Source of the DNA: UBA1367 sp040268355
GTDB lineage: Bacteria > Actinomycetota > Coriobacteriia > Coriobacteriales > Atopobiaceae
Reading direction: 5' to 3'
DNA length: 10,559 bases
NCBI GenBank assembly: GCA_040268355.1
Contig: JAWRIT010000155.1
Location: forward strand, 1 to 10,559
Within the stretch, counting starts at the first letter, position 1. Each line of letters starts with the position of its first letter. Positions 1-6,923 of this stretch are shown one piece after another. Position numbers and translations under genes: made by a program. The notes under the pieces are model-generated. The model did no database searches, was not told the origin of the DNA, and saw nothing but the letters and a program-made list of their open reading frames with translations.

Positions 1-121
1 GCGGGGGGCGGCCTATGTACCCAGGTAAACTTTCTCACAGGGCGACGTCCCCGACAATGTGGTCAGACCCGAGCTTGCTCGCACATGGCCGGAGCACTCT
101 TGTGCAACTGCCCAAAGAAAG

Positions 122-1201
122 CTACTTCTGGGCTCCCAGGTCCTGGAACTTGGCGTAGCGCTCCTCGTCAGCGGGCATGGTGGGGCTCAGGAACTCCTTG
201 TATGCGGCGACGCGCGCCTTGTACTCGGGCGTCTTCTGCATCTCGGCCAGGATGCCCTCGTTCCTGGCGATGTCCTCGCCATGGATCTGCTTGCCGCCCA
301 TGGTGTCGTGCGCGCGCTCGCGACCCTGCTCGTCGTAGAGCCCGGGGAAGGCGGGGGCGCCGTCGGCGTCGTAGATGACGTTGCCGTCCTCGTCGGTGAG
401 GTCGTGCTCGGCGTACTCCACGGTGACCGCCCCGTTGGCGTCGATGACGATCTTGCCCTGCAGGCCGCACACGGCGCACACGGCACGGTTGGTGCCGGGA
501 TACAGGTAGAAGTCGTTGCAGTCGCAGTGCGGGCAGACGCCCTTCTCGCCCTGGTACGTGGCGTTGTCCGGATCCTTGGCCGCGTTGGCCAGGTTGATGC
601 CGATCTGATGGGCGCGTGCCACGACCTCGTCCTTCATGAGAGCGGTCTTGGACCAGGCGACCCACTCGTTGTCGATGACCTTCCAGGCGGGGGTCATGGA
701 CTGGATCGCGTGGTCGGACTGCGCGTGGGTGCCCCAGTCGGAGCCGCCGATGGCGATGTAGGACACGGGAATGCCCGTGTGGAAGACGCACTCGGGGGGA
801 ACGGTGCCCTTGCCGCCCTTGGCGATGACGTCCTTGGCGATCTGCATGCCAATGAAGTTGTTGCCGGTGTCCATACGCGGCCCGAAGCGGTCCATGATGG
901 TGTGGAACAGCCCCGACGCGCCCGTCTCGAAGATCGGGTCGACCATGATGATGCCGTCGGAGGTGAACATCTTGTAGGCCAGCCAGTCGAAGTCGTCCTT
1001 GTGGATGCACATGTTGCCGCGGCCGCTCATGAGCGCCTTGACGCAGGCGATGCATCCGGTGCAGTGCTTGATGTCAAGGTCCTGCGCGCGAATGAACTCG
1101 ACCTCGCAGCCGGACTCCTGCGCCCCCTTCAGCACTTCCTTGCAGATGGAGTCGTTGTTGCCGTTCCTGGTGCCGAATGAAACCCCGAGAATCTTGGTCA
1201 T
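122..1201 (-). CDS. Iron-sulfur flavodoxin-like protein with C-terminal zinc ribbon (NADPH-dependent FMN reductase superfamily)
   Basis: A 359-residue protein, probably a cytoplasmic redox flavoprotein. Seen: residues 1-20 have the flavodoxin-like phosphate loop (GVSFGTRNGNN). Cysteines 47, 50, 53 and 65 form CX2CX2CX11C, the place where iron-sulfur flavoproteins of this superfamily bind a 4Fe-4S cluster. The flavodoxin-like part runs to about residue 190. A CPHC (223-226) and CAVC (242-245) pair then makes a zinc-ribbon or rubredoxin-like knuckle, followed by an acidic C-terminal extension. The start at 1201 is preferred over the upstream in-frame ATG at 1222, because a GGAGAGGGG ribosome-binding site lies just upstream of 1201 and would be inside the longer version. 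The gene follows the PucR-type regulator on the same strand after 171 bp and has its own candidate promoter and palindrome. The family transfers electrons or reduces small organic substrates; the partner and substrate here are unknown. Family assignment is firm, function is not. Confidence 0.85.
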   Translation of the reverse strand: MTKILGVSFGTRNGNNDSICKEVLKGAQESGCEVEFIRAQDLDIKHCTGCIACVKALMSGRGNMCIHKDDFDWLAYKMFTSDGIIMVDPIFETGASGLFHTIMDRFGPRMDTGNNFIGMQIAKDVIAKGGKGTVPPECVFHTGIPVSYIAIGGSDWGTHAQSDHAIQSMTPAWKVIDNEWVAWSKTALMKDEVVARAHQIGINLANAAKDPDNATYQGEKGVCPHCDCNDFYLYPGTNRAVCAVCGLQGKIVIDANGAVTVEYAEHDLTDEDGNVIYDADGAPAFPGLYDEQGRERAHDTMGGKQIHGEDIARNEGILAEMQKTPEYKARVAAYKEFLSPTMPADEERYAKFQDLGAQK

Positions 1202-1232
1202 GCCATCCCCTCTCCGAGACACAGTGAGCCCT

Positions 1233-1257
1233 TACACTCTCATTATCTAAGAGTGTA
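1233..1257 (-). promoter_or_regulatory. Palindrome overlapping the candidate promoter of the flavoprotein gene
   Basis: Perfect 8-bp arms TACACTCT and AGAGTGTA are separated by 9 bp (1241-1249). Read on the minus strand, the spacer contains GATAAT (1242-1247), one mismatch from a -10 consensus, and it would place the transcript start about 34 nt before the ATG at 1201. No convincing -35 hexamer is visible at 16-18 bp. A dyad centred on a -10 box is the classic layout of a repressor operator. It is not followed by a T-run, so a terminator is less likely. The binding protein is unknown; the PucR-type regulator encoded upstream is one candidate. Confidence 0.5.
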
Positions 1258-1372
1258 TGGCGAAAAGAGCTGTGCAATCGCCTGAATGCCAGACAACGCG
1301 ACGTGCACGAACGGGGTGGTCCTTAGGGCACCCGACTAACGCCGCCCCACCTCGCACCGCCCGATCGTCGCG

Positions 1373-2986
1373 TCAGGCCTTGGCCCTCCCAACGCTGCGC
1401 TGCCAGGAGAGCGGCATCTGGTCGGGATCGGCCATGAGATGGTCCCCCATGCCCTCGAGGAATCGGATGAAGAAGGCCACGGCAAGGCGGTCCTCCCCGT
1501 GCTTGAGGTCGATGTAGAACAGCTCGTTGATCTTGTTCACTCGGTAGAAGTAGGTGTTGCGATGGACGCTCAGCGCACGGGCCGCCTCGGCCGGGCTGCC
1601 GGGGAACTCCACCGTCCTGCGCGCCGTGTCGAGGTAGGCCGTCCCGTGGTCCGCATCATAGAGGCTCATGGCGATGACCCGCTTGTCGAGCATCATGTCC
1701 ACCTGCCCGAAGGTGTGGGCGAGGGAGGCCAGCACCGCATAGCGATGGTGCCAGAAGTAGACGATGGGGCCCTTGTCGGCCACGTGCGACGCCCCGAGTT
1801 CGACGATCTGCTGAAGGCGGTCCGGCGCGAGGCCGATCTGCTCGAAGGGCTCGCTCACGAGCGCCGAGAGGCCGTTGCGCTCGAGCACGTGCATGAACTC
1901 CTTGCGCTGGCCGATGACCCGCTCGGCGCGCTCGTAGGCGTCCCAGCCCACGGTGGTGCGCTGCCCCAGCGCGATCATGACCACGAGCCCGCCCTCGCGC
2001 ACGGTCCAGAGGCTGTCGCGGAAGGCCCCCGTCACACGGGCCGCGATGCGCTGCAGGTGGGCGCGGGAGATCTCGCGCTCCCCCACCAGCTCGACGAGCA
2101 CGAAGGTGTCGTCGATGGGCATCGAGGAGAGCGCGAGCTGGGCGCGCATGGTCTTCTCATTGGCAAAGGAGGCGCCCAGTAGGTCGTCGAGGACGGTCGA
2201 GCCAGACCCGGCCCGCTCCCCAGCGACGCCCAGCTTGTCGATCATGATGCCGGCGAGCGTGCCAGCGAAGTCCACCAGCTCGAGGTCGGACTCGCGGATG
2301 GGCCGATCCTGCTCGAGCATGTCGAAGCGGCCCATCTCCATGTGGTGGTACGTGATGATGGAGGTGACCCACCGCTGCCCGAAGCGCTCGTTCTCGGAGA
2401 TGATGGAGTGGCCGGCGTGGCGCACGTCGTCCAGGATGCCGTCGCGCTCGAGCTCGGCGTTGACCTCCTCAGACACGTAGCCTTGGAGCAGCTCCTCCTG
2501 GACGTCGGCACGGTCGGCGGGAAAGCTGCCCGCACTCGCCAGCAGCCGCCGGTCCGAGTTCACGACCATGAGGGGGTTGCCCAGGACCTCGAAGACGCGA
2601 TCGGCGTAATGCTGGATGTCGTAGGAGCTCTGGAAGGCGGAGAAGAGCCGCTTGCGCTGGAGGTCAAGATGCACGTGCAGCGCGGGCAGGGCCTCGAACG
2701 CCTGTCGGAAGGCGTCGTAGGGGCACTCCGAGCACGCGAACAGGACGCGCTCTCCCGGCCGCGCGTCCGCGTCCGACAGGCTCCGCCGGGCGCGGTGCAC
2801 CAGCGTCACGCCGGCAAAGCCGTCCTGAGCCCTGCACGCTCCCTCGGGCGCGAGCACGAGCAGCTCGGGTAGGGCGTCTTCGGCAGGATGGCCAGGGAAC
2901 ACGATGACCTCCCCGTCAAGGTTCACCCCCTGGCCCGCCCGATACTCCGTCACGCCCAGCTCGCCCAGCACCGTACGCAGCTTCAT
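1373..2986 (-). CDS. PucR/CdaR-type transcriptional regulator
   Basis: A 537-residue DNA-binding regulator. Seen: the C-terminus (about 455-525) contains the PucR-family helix-turn-helix, with SVHRNTYFYRVNKINELF starting near residue 473. This matches the family pattern of an alanine-rich helix, then HRNT-x-x-YR, then a leucine-rich helix. The middle (about 110-250) looks like a GAF/PAS-type sensory region (NPLMVVNSDRRLLASAG), and about 260-400 resembles the degenerate GGDEF-like segment common in CdaR proteins. The first 100 residues are not recognised. The start at 2986 has only a weak upstream purine stretch. It is transcribed away from the acyltransferase-kinase operon across a 213-bp gap, so it probably controls that operon, itself and possibly the flavoprotein. 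Known members regulate purine, sugar-diacid or organic-acid use; the ligand cannot be read here. No membrane segment is seen. Confidence 0.85.
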   Translation of the reverse strand: MKLRTVLGELGVTEYRAGQGVNLDGEVIVFPGHPAEDALPELLVLAPEGACRAQDGFAGVTLVHRARRSLSDADARPGERVLFACSECPYDAFRQAFEALPALHVHLDLQRKRLFSAFQSSYDIQHYADRVFEVLGNPLMVVNSDRRLLASAGSFPADRADVQEELLQGYVSEEVNAELERDGILDDVRHAGHSIISENERFGQRWVTSIITYHHMEMGRFDMLEQDRPIRESDLELVDFAGTLAGIMIDKLGVAGERAGSGSTVLDDLLGASFANEKTMRAQLALSSMPIDDTFVLVELVGEREISRAHLQRIAARVTGAFRDSLWTVREGGLVVMIALGQRTTVGWDAYERAERVIGQRKEFMHVLERNGLSALVSEPFEQIGLAPDRLQQIVELGASHVADKGPIVYFWHHRYAVLASLAHTFGQVDMMLDKRVIAMSLYDADHGTAYLDTARRTVEFPGSPAEAARALSVHRNTYFYRVNKINELFYIDLKHGEDRLAVAFFIRFLEGMGDHLMADPDQMPLSWQRSVGRAKA

Positions 2987-3199
2987 TGCCCGTTCATCCC
3001 GTCAGTTTGAAGTGGAGGTAACTCGCCTTCCATTCTCTCGTGTAGCCTCCTTGTGCACAAGCACAAACTTGAAAGGCGCACTTTGCAGCTTTTGGGGGCT
3101 GTGACCATGGGCAACGAGGGGCGCTACGTCGTAGGCTAAAGGTGTCGCGGTCTGTGACAGACGGCTTTAGGCCCACTCCCTGAAGAAAGGGGTCCCTCC
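2987..3199. promoter_or_regulatory. Divergent control region between regulator and acyltransferase operon
   Basis: This 213-bp gap must hold the promoters for the minus-strand regulator and the plus-strand operon. Two perfect dyads are visible: CTTGTGCACAAG (3050-3061), followed by a further CTTG at 3068-3071 that could pair with its CAAG, and GTCTGTGACAGAC (3150-3162), centred about 44 bp before the acyltransferase start. A TTGAAA hexamer at 3069-3074 resembles a -35 box, but no good -10 lies 16-18 bp downstream, so I cannot place either promoter. The dyads are the best candidate operator sites. The acyltransferase ribosome-binding site is the AAAGGGG just before 3200. Confidence 0.5.
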
Positions 3200-4195
3200 A
3201 TGAACCAGCAGTTCATCGACCAGCTCACCGAACGTGCCCGCGCCGCCCACAAGCGCATCGCCTTTCCCGAGGCGGACTGCGCCGACATCCTGCGGTGCGC
3301 TGAGCAGCTCCTCGCGGACGACATCGCCGACGTGACCCTCGTGGGCGACCCGACAGAAATTGAGACGATCGCACAGTCGGAGGGCATCAATCTTGACGGG
3401 GCCGACGTCTTTGACGTGACGAGCGAGGAGGCGCGCGCCTCCCTGGTGGAGCCCGTGCTCGCCGCGACCGACATCTTCAAGGAGAAGGCCATCCTGCGGC
3501 GCGCCAAGAAGCCCATCAACACCGCCATGTTCCTGGTGAAGGCAGGGCTTGCCGACTGCTGCGCGGCCGGTCGCGTGCTCACCACCGGAGACGTCATCGT
3601 CGCCGCGCAGACCATCATCGGGCTCGCCGATGGCGTCGACGCCATCTCCTCGATCGGCATCGTCGACGCGCCGGGCTTCGAGGGTCCCGAGGGATCCATG
3701 CTCGCCATCGGCGACTGCGCCATCAACGTCGACCCCGACGCCGAGACGCTGGCCTCCATCGCCATCTCCTCGGCGGACACCGTGGCGGGACTGCTCGGGT
3801 GGGAGCCGCGCGTGGCCATGCTCTCGTTCTCCACGGACGGCTCGGCGGAGCACGACTCCATCGACGTCATCCGCGAGGGCATCCGCATCGCCCGCGAGCG
3901 TCGCCCGGAGCTGGCCATCGACGGCGAGTTCCAGCTCGACACCGCCATCAACCCCGTGACGGCCAGCCGCAAGCTCGGGCGCGAGAGTGCCGTGGCCGGT
4001 CGTGCCAACGTGCTCATCTTCCCCAACATCCATGCGGGCAACATCGGCGTCAAGCTCATCCAGACCTTCGGGCACGCCGACGCCTACGGCCCGGTGCTGC
4101 AGGGCTTTGCCAGGCCGGTCTGCGACTTCAGCCGCTCCGCGCCGATCTCCGAGATGATGGGCAACATCCTCATGCTGCTCGTCCGCGCCGCCTAG
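3200..4195 (+). CDS. Phosphate acyltransferase (phosphate acetyl/butyryltransferase family)
   Basis: A 331-residue cytoplasmic enzyme of the PTA/PTB family, which swaps CoA for phosphate on an acyl group (acyl-CoA + Pi to acyl-phosphate + CoA). Length matches single-domain phosphotransacetylases. Seen: DGEFQLDTAINP from residue 241, FPNIHAGNIGVKLIQ from about 274, and the terminal active-site segment with Ser311-Arg312. These match the phosphotransacetylase patterns DGELQxDxA, NxNAGNIxYK and SRG better than phosphotransbutyrylase. By alignment from memory with the Methanosarcina enzyme, Glu318 sits where the catalytic Asp is expected, a conservative change. The gene is first in a plus-strand operon; kinase 1 starts 40 bp after its stop. 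Acetyl, propionyl or another short acyl group is possible. The kinase partner being of the butyrate type makes acetyl-CoA less certain, so I give no gene symbol. Confidence 0.9.
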   Translation: MNQQFIDQLTERARAAHKRIAFPEADCADILRCAEQLLADDIADVTLVGDPTEIETIAQSEGINLDGADVFDVTSEEARASLVEPVLAATDIFKEKAILRRAKKPINTAMFLVKAGLADCCAAGRVLTTGDVIVAAQTIIGLADGVDAISSIGIVDAPGFEGPEGSMLAIGDCAINVDPDAETLASIAISSADTVAGLLGWEPRVAMLSFSTDGSAEHDSIDVIREGIRIARERRPELAIDGEFQLDTAINPVTASRKLGRESAVAGRANVLIFPNIHAGNIGVKLIQTFGHADAYGPVLQGFARPVCDFSRSAPISEMMGNILMLLVRAA

Positions 4196-4235
4196 CGCAC
4201 CCGCCCGACGACCCACGTACCGACAGGAGCCTCCC

Positions 4236-5360
4236 ATGGCCTACCGCATCCTCACGCTCTCGCCTGGCTCCACCTCCACCAAGGTGGCCGTCTTCGAGGG
4301 GAGCGAGCCCGTCTTCAAGGCGAACGTCCGCCACGATCCAGCTGAACTCGCCGCCTTTGACCAGGCGGCCGACCAGCTGCAGTACCGCATCGACACCATC
4401 GAGCGCGAGCTCGATGCGGCGGGCGTCACGCTTGCGTCCATCGACGCGTTCTCGGGCTACTGTGGCGGCATGGGACCGACCGTCGGCGGCATCTTCGCCA
4501 TCGACGAGACCGTCTGCGAGCACGTCCTGAACTGCGGCATGAACCATCCCGCCATCCTGGGTGCGCCCATCCTGCACTCCTTCGCGCAGAAGACTGGCAA
4601 GCCCGCCTTCGCCGTCAACCAGCCCGACACCGACGAGCTTGACGACGTCGCGCGCATCACCGGCTATCCCGGCGTGTACCGCAAGAGCCACGTGCACTGC
4701 CTGAACCAGAAGGAGTGCGCCATTCGCTACGCGGCCTCGCTCGGCAAGGCCTACGACGACGTCAACGTCATCGTGGCGCACGTGGGAGGCGGCCTCTCCG
4801 TCGCCGCGCACCGCGCCGGGCGCATGGTCGACACCAACGACGTGCTTGAGGGGTCGGGGCCCTTCGCCCCCAACCGCTCGGGAGACGTTCCCTTGAGGCC
4901 GGTCGTGGAACTGGCCTTCTCCGGCGAGCACGACAAGGGCGAGATCATGGGCGTGATCGGCAAGACCGGAGGCATGCTGGGCCTCGTGGGCACCGACGAC
5001 GCGCTGGCCGTCACCGAGCGCATCGCCGCAGGCGACGCGTGGGCCAAGTTGGTCTACGAGGCCATGGCCTACCAGACGGCCAAGGCCATCGGCGCGTTCG
5101 CCGCGACGCTCAAGGGGGCGGTGGACGGCATCGTCCTGACCGGCGGCGTCTCCAACGACAAGGACTTCGTGGCCTACATCGAGGAGCGCGTGGGATGGAT
5201 CGCGCCGGTCGTCGCCTATGGGGGCGACTTCGAGATGGAGGGCAGCGCCGCAGGCGCCATCCGTGCCCTGGAGGGCACCGAGGAGGTCATGACCTACACG
5301 GGCGAGCCCTCGTGGTCCGGCTTTGACCTGCCGGGCGCCTTCCCCGACGTGGAGGGCTAG
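4236..5360 (+). CDS. Butyrate-kinase-family acyl kinase 1
   Basis: A 374-residue member of the acetokinase/ASKHA fold that would transfer phosphate between acyl-phosphate and ADP, yielding a carboxylic acid and ATP. Seen: N-terminal phosphate loop LSPGSTSTKVAVFE (8-21), ALNQK-like segment CLNQKE (155-160), AHVGGGLSVAAH (181-192), GPFAPNRSGD (208-217) and LTGGVSND (301-308). These are butyrate-kinase rather than acetate-kinase patterns. Odd: the family's GRGG motif, which holds a substrate-binding arginine by analogy with acetate kinase, reads GYCGG at 74-78, and the late YPGE motif reads YGGD at 328-331. It also has about 20 more residues than typical. The start is supported by AGGAG seven bases upstream. 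It lies 40 bp after the acyltransferase gene, so the pair is surely co-transcribed. Substrate may not be butyrate. Confidence 0.88.
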   Translation: MAYRILTLSPGSTSTKVAVFEGSEPVFKANVRHDPAELAAFDQAADQLQYRIDTIERELDAAGVTLASIDAFSGYCGGMGPTVGGIFAIDETVCEHVLNCGMNHPAILGAPILHSFAQKTGKPAFAVNQPDTDELDDVARITGYPGVYRKSHVHCLNQKECAIRYAASLGKAYDDVNVIVAHVGGGLSVAAHRAGRMVDTNDVLEGSGPFAPNRSGDVPLRPVVELAFSGEHDKGEIMGVIGKTGGMLGLVGTDDALAVTERIAAGDAWAKLVYEAMAYQTAKAIGAFAATLKGAVDGIVLTGGVSNDKDFVAYIEERVGWIAPVVAYGGDFEMEGSAAGAIRALEGTEEVMTYTGEPSWSGFDLPGAFPDVEG

Positions 5361-5375
5361 CCGCCGGCTCCCCTG

Positions 5376-5398
5376 CCGCAGGGACCGTTTCCCTGCGG
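5376..5398. terminator. Hairpin directly after kinase 1 (possible terminator)
   Basis: Perfect 9-bp stem CCGCAGGGA / TCCCTGCGG with a 5-nt loop, beginning 16 bp after the kinase 1 stop. It is stable but has no following T-run, so it could be a factor-dependent terminator, an mRNA 3'-end protector, or the first of the structured elements in this spacer. Confidence 0.45.
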
Positions 5399-5404
5399 GA
5401 CGCG

Positions 5405-5433
5405 CCAGACGTCCGAACGGACGCGCGCTCTGG
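5405..5433. other. Second intergenic hairpin
   Basis: CCAGACGTCC (5405-5414) pairs with GGACG (5419-5423) and TCTGG (5429-5433), giving ten base pairs around a GAAC loop with a 5-nt bulge (5424-5428) on one side. It starts only 6 nt after the previous hairpin. Its function is unknown; it is part of a structured spacer ahead of the MFS gene. Confidence 0.4.
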
Positions 5434-5439
5434 TCGCCC

Positions 5440-5515
5440 ACCACCCCGTCTCGCGGGCGCTTGGCACCCGCAACTGGGCACACGCCGTGCCCCTGCAGCC
5501 GCGAGACGGGGTGGT
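5440..5515. terminator. Large nested hairpin with perfect 17-bp outer stem
   Basis: Outer arms ACCACCCCGTCTCGCGG (5440-5456) and its exact reverse complement (5499-5515) enclose 42 nt. That interior holds a smaller perfect stem GGGCAC / GTGCCC (5476-5492) with a 5-nt loop. The outer stem is followed by TCTTATG, a poor but not absent T-rich tail. It may be a terminator or attenuator separating the kinase gene from the MFS gene, or an mRNA-processing or stability element. Confidence 0.5.
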
Positions 5516-5520
5516 TCTTA

Positions 5521-5550
5521 TGCCGGGCAGCCACGACCGACCACCCGGCA
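5521..5550. other. Fourth intergenic hairpin upstream of the MFS gene
   Basis: Perfect 7-bp arms TGCCGGG and CCCGGCA are separated by 16 nt, ending 33 bp before the MFS start codon. It could shape the MFS leader, but it leaves the AAGGAG ribosome-binding site (about 5569-5574) free. No known riboswitch class is recognised. Confidence 0.35.
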
Positions 5551-5582
5551 GCACCCTACCCCACCTGCAAGGAGACCGTTCT

Positions 5583-6833
5583 ATGACCATGCGTTTCCAC
5601 TACGCCTACGCCATCGTGGCGAGCTGTGTCGTCATCGCCTGCCTGCCCTGCGCGCTCGTGCTCTCGTGCGCGGGGATCTTCTTCACGCCCGTCTCGGAGT
5701 TCTTTGGCGTGGCCCGAGCGCAGTTCACCCTGTACTTCTCGGTGCTCAACATCGCCATGATGCTCACCCTGCCGGTGGCCGGCCGCCTCATGGGCAAGCT
5801 TGACCTGCGCATCGTGCTCTCCCTCTGCGTAGCGCTCTGTGGGTTGGGCCTCATCGGCATGAGCCGGGGCACGTCGATGGCCTGGTTTTATGTGATGGGC
5901 GCCGTCCTGGGTGTTGGGGTCGCCCCGCTCATCTACCTCGCGGTGCCCACGCTCGTCAACGCCTGGTGCGTCAGGCAGGTGGGCTTCTTCGTGGGGCTCT
6001 GCATGGCCTTCACTGGCATCGGTGGCGTCATCTTCAACCCCATCGGCACCGCCCTCATCCAGAGCGGCCCCGAGGGTTGGCGCAACGCCTACCTGCTCTT
6101 TGGCGTCATCGTACTGGTAGGCACGCTGCCGTTCACCCTGCTGGTGGTGCGCTCCCGACCCAGCGACAAGGGCCTTGCCCCCTACGGCGCGAACGGGGCC
6201 ACGGGTCCCGAACACGCAGAGGAGTCCGCGGAGGATGACACCGCCGGCGTTCCCGCCTCCGTTGCCATGCGCACGCCCGCCTTCCTCGCGCTGACCGTCT
6301 TCTGTGGCGTCATCACCCTCAATCAGACCATCTACCAGTTCTTGGCCAGCTACGCCAGCTCCTTCGAGGAGTCCCTGCCGCAGATCGCGGCCGCCTCGGG
6401 CGTGGTGGCGAGCGCCGCGATGGCCGGCCAGGCCATCGGTAAGGTGGTCCTTGGCCTCATCAACGACCGGTCCGTGCGTGGGGGAATCGTCTTCGGGCTT
6501 GGCTGCGGAGTGGCGGGCGTGCTGCTCATGTGGTTCCTGCCGCAGTCCCTCGCCCTCATGCTGGCGGGCGCCTTCCTCTTTGGCGTGGTCTATGCCATGA
6601 CCACGGTGCAGACGCCCCTGCTGGTGCGCTCGGTCTTTGGTTCGGCCGACTACACCAACATCTACTCGCGCATCTCCATGGCAGGCTCGCTCATGAGCGC
6701 CGTGGCGGCCGTCTTTTGGAGCTTCGTGATCGACTCGGCCGGCGGGTTTCCCCTCATGTTCGCAGGTGGGCTGGCCTGCATGGCCGTCTGCGCCGCGACG
6801 AGCCTCTTCGCGCTCTCGCAACGGCAGGCGTAA
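5583..6833 (+). CDS. MFS carrier, oxalate/formate-antiporter-like (organic acid transporter)
   Basis: A 416-residue inner-membrane protein with about 12 hydrophobic segments in two sets of six, split by a hydrophilic acidic loop at about 190-230 (rich in E and D). Seen: the MFS loop 2-3 signature around GRLMGKLDLRIVL (about 67-79), a glycine-rich segment 4 (VLGVGVAPLIYLAVP), and the matching loop in the second half (GKVVLGLINDRSVRGG). The start at 5583 is chosen because AAGGAG lies 8-9 bases upstream; the in-frame ATG at 5487 would put the hairpin arms inside the coding region. It is last in the acyltransferase-kinase direction, 222 bp after kinase 1, and the spacer may give it separate control. 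The OFA-like subfamily moves small carboxylates, which fits an acid-forming neighbour, but the substrate is inferred from context only. Confidence 0.82.
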   Translation: MTMRFHYAYAIVASCVVIACLPCALVLSCAGIFFTPVSEFFGVARAQFTLYFSVLNIAMMLTLPVAGRLMGKLDLRIVLSLCVALCGLGLIGMSRGTSMAWFYVMGAVLGVGVAPLIYLAVPTLVNAWCVRQVGFFVGLCMAFTGIGGVIFNPIGTALIQSGPEGWRNAYLLFGVIVLVGTLPFTLLVVRSRPSDKGLAPYGANGATGPEHAEESAEDDTAGVPASVAMRTPAFLALTVFCGVITLNQTIYQFLASYASSFEESLPQIAAASGVVASAAMAGQAIGKVVLGLINDRSVRGGIVFGLGCGVAGVLLMWFLPQSLALMLAGAFLFGVVYAMTTVQTPLLVRSVFGSADYTNIYSRISMAGSLMSAVAAVFWSFVIDSAGGFPLMFAGGLACMAVCAATSLFALSQRQA

Positions 6834-6860
6834 ACACACCAGCAAGACCGGCACGGACCG

Positions 6861-6890
6861 GCACAGGGGAAGAGGCACCTCTGTGTCATG
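6861..6890 (+). repeat. REP-like palindromic repeat, copy A
   Basis: Core GGAAGAGGCACCTCTGTGTC (6868-6887), with left arm CACAGGGG (6862-6869) pairing through one G-T to CCTCTGTG (6878-6885). It starts 28 bp after the MFS stop and lies 35 bp ahead of copy B, core to core. It may act as the 3' hairpin of the MFS transcript. Confidence 0.75.
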
Positions 6891-6893
6891 CAC

Positions 6894-6923
6894 TGACACG
6901 GAGGAAGAGGTACCTCTGTGTCA
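6894..6923 (+). repeat. REP-like palindromic repeat, copy B
   Basis: Arms TGACACGGAGG (6894-6904) and CCTCTGTGTCA (6913-6923) pair fully if one G-T pair is allowed. The inner GAGGTACCTC is itself a perfect palindrome, so the element can fold in two ways. It is the same orientation as the other four copies. Confidence 0.8.

Noticed and set aside
70..81. Near-palindrome CGAGCTTGCTCG after the flavoprotein stop as a terminator
   Set aside because: The two-base centre cannot form a loop without losing pairs, and no T-run follows.
59..1180. Long plus-strand reading frame opposite the flavoprotein gene
   Set aside because: Its translation is low-complexity (A, G, V, D rich) with no motif or ribosome-binding site, whereas the minus strand encodes a clear Fe-S flavoprotein. 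It is an antisense shadow of GC-rich coding.
1316..1334. Hairpin GGGTG...CACCC downstream of the regulator gene as an intrinsic terminator
   Set aside because: It has a short stem with an internal mismatch loop and no T-run on either strand, and is too weak to call.
3107..3139. A 10-codon reading frame (MGNEGRYVVG) after a GGGGG stretch in the acyltransferase leader, possible leader peptide
   Set aside because: It has no run of a single regulatory amino acid, no clear attenuator stem pair after it, and a short frame is expected by chance in GC-rich DNA.
4170..5534. 454-codon minus-strand frame opposite kinase 1
   Set aside because: It is His/Arg/Gly/Asp rich with no recognisable domain, while the plus strand has well-conserved kinase motifs.
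5487..5582. 32-codon N-terminal extension of the MFS protein
   Set aside because: The extension is hydrophilic, lies within hairpin arms, has no ribosome-binding site, and the 5583 start has a good AAGGAG.
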